Made by a program: the position numbers and the translations under genes
Shown here: positions 5,097 through 5,139 of the stretch, piece by piece
How the letters are laid out: each line of letters starts with the position of its first letter
How positions within the stretch are numbered: position 1 is the first letter of the stretch
Notes under the pieces: model-generated
Seen by the model: the letters and a program-made list of their open reading frames with translations, nothing else
Databases searched by the model: none
Told to the model about the DNA's origin: nothing
Origin: Armatimonadota bacterium
GTDB lineage: Bacteria > Armatimonadota > Fimbriimonadia > Fimbriimonadales > Fimbriimonadaceae
NCBI GenBank assembly: GCA_023428805.1
Contig: JAEYWW010000027.1
Span: 1 to 5,139 of the forward strand
Direction of reading: 5' to 3'
Length of the DNA stretch: 5,139 nt

Positions 5097-5139
5097 TTTT
5101 TTTTGTCGAGGATTGTAGGTCCCCGACACACGCAGGAAC
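5097..5139 (+). repeat. T-run plus stem-loop module, copy 2 (reaches window edge)
   Basis: Eight T residues (5097-5104), then GTCGAGGATTGTAGG and TCCCCGACAC, a weaker stem with one mismatch. It lies after 90-bp copy 2 at nearly the same distance as module copy 1 lies after 90-bp copy 1, although the roughly 38 bp between are unrelated. The order (90-bp element, unique spacer, T-run/stem-loop) therefore repeats. It may continue past the window. Confidence 0.5.

Noticed and set aside
4712..5139. The repeat cluster as a CRISPR array.
   Set aside because: Units are about 90 bp, alternate in orientation, and lack the short identical repeats and uniform unique spacers of CRISPR. No cas gene is nearby.

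Overview
The window reads as ordinary chromosomal DNA from a moderately GC-rich, diderm bacterium. It carries five complete protein genes, one gene cut by the left edge, and an intergenic repeat cluster at the right edge. Evidence for a diderm is a lipoprotein-type signal on the cyclophilin. The GC-rich multi-hairpin intergenic repeats, weak Shine-Dalgarno sequences and gene content would fit a planctomycete-like (PVC) lineage. That placement is an inference from style, not from a marker gene.

Left part (1-756): the last 90 codons of phosphopentomutase (deoB, + strand) run tail-to-tail into a small four-helix membrane protein of unknown function on the - strand, and the two 3' ends overlap by 11 bp. 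Centre (767-3667, all - strand, read right to left): a CNNM/CorC-type membrane transporter with two CBS domains comes first. A cyclophilin-type peptidyl-prolyl isomerase lipoprotein follows after 17 nt. A likely intrinsic terminator and a short promoter-bearing gap come next, then a DtxR/MntR-family metal-dependent repressor and, after 10 nt, the membrane protein. A reasonable reading is two adjacent transcription units, transporter plus isomerase and regulator plus membrane protein. Divalent-metal homeostasis links at least the transporter and the regulator.

Right part (3668-5139): a 144-bp divergent intergenic region holds two nearly abutting perfect palindromes next to a candidate promoter for a + strand class I aldolase of the DHDPS/NAL family. 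The aldolase keeps the Schiff-base lysine and the catalytic tyrosine but lacks the arginine typical of true dihydrodipicolinate synthase. The 458 bp after it hold no convincing gene. They hold three copies of a 90-bp element in +/-/+ orientation, each built from three 13-bp mini-hairpins at fixed spacing, plus two copies of a separate T-run/stem-loop module.

No rRNA, tRNA, CRISPR array, transposase or phage gene is visible. The most distinctive non-standard items are the repeat cluster and the paired palindromes in the divergent promoter region. I see no clear sign of a wholly new multi-gene system.
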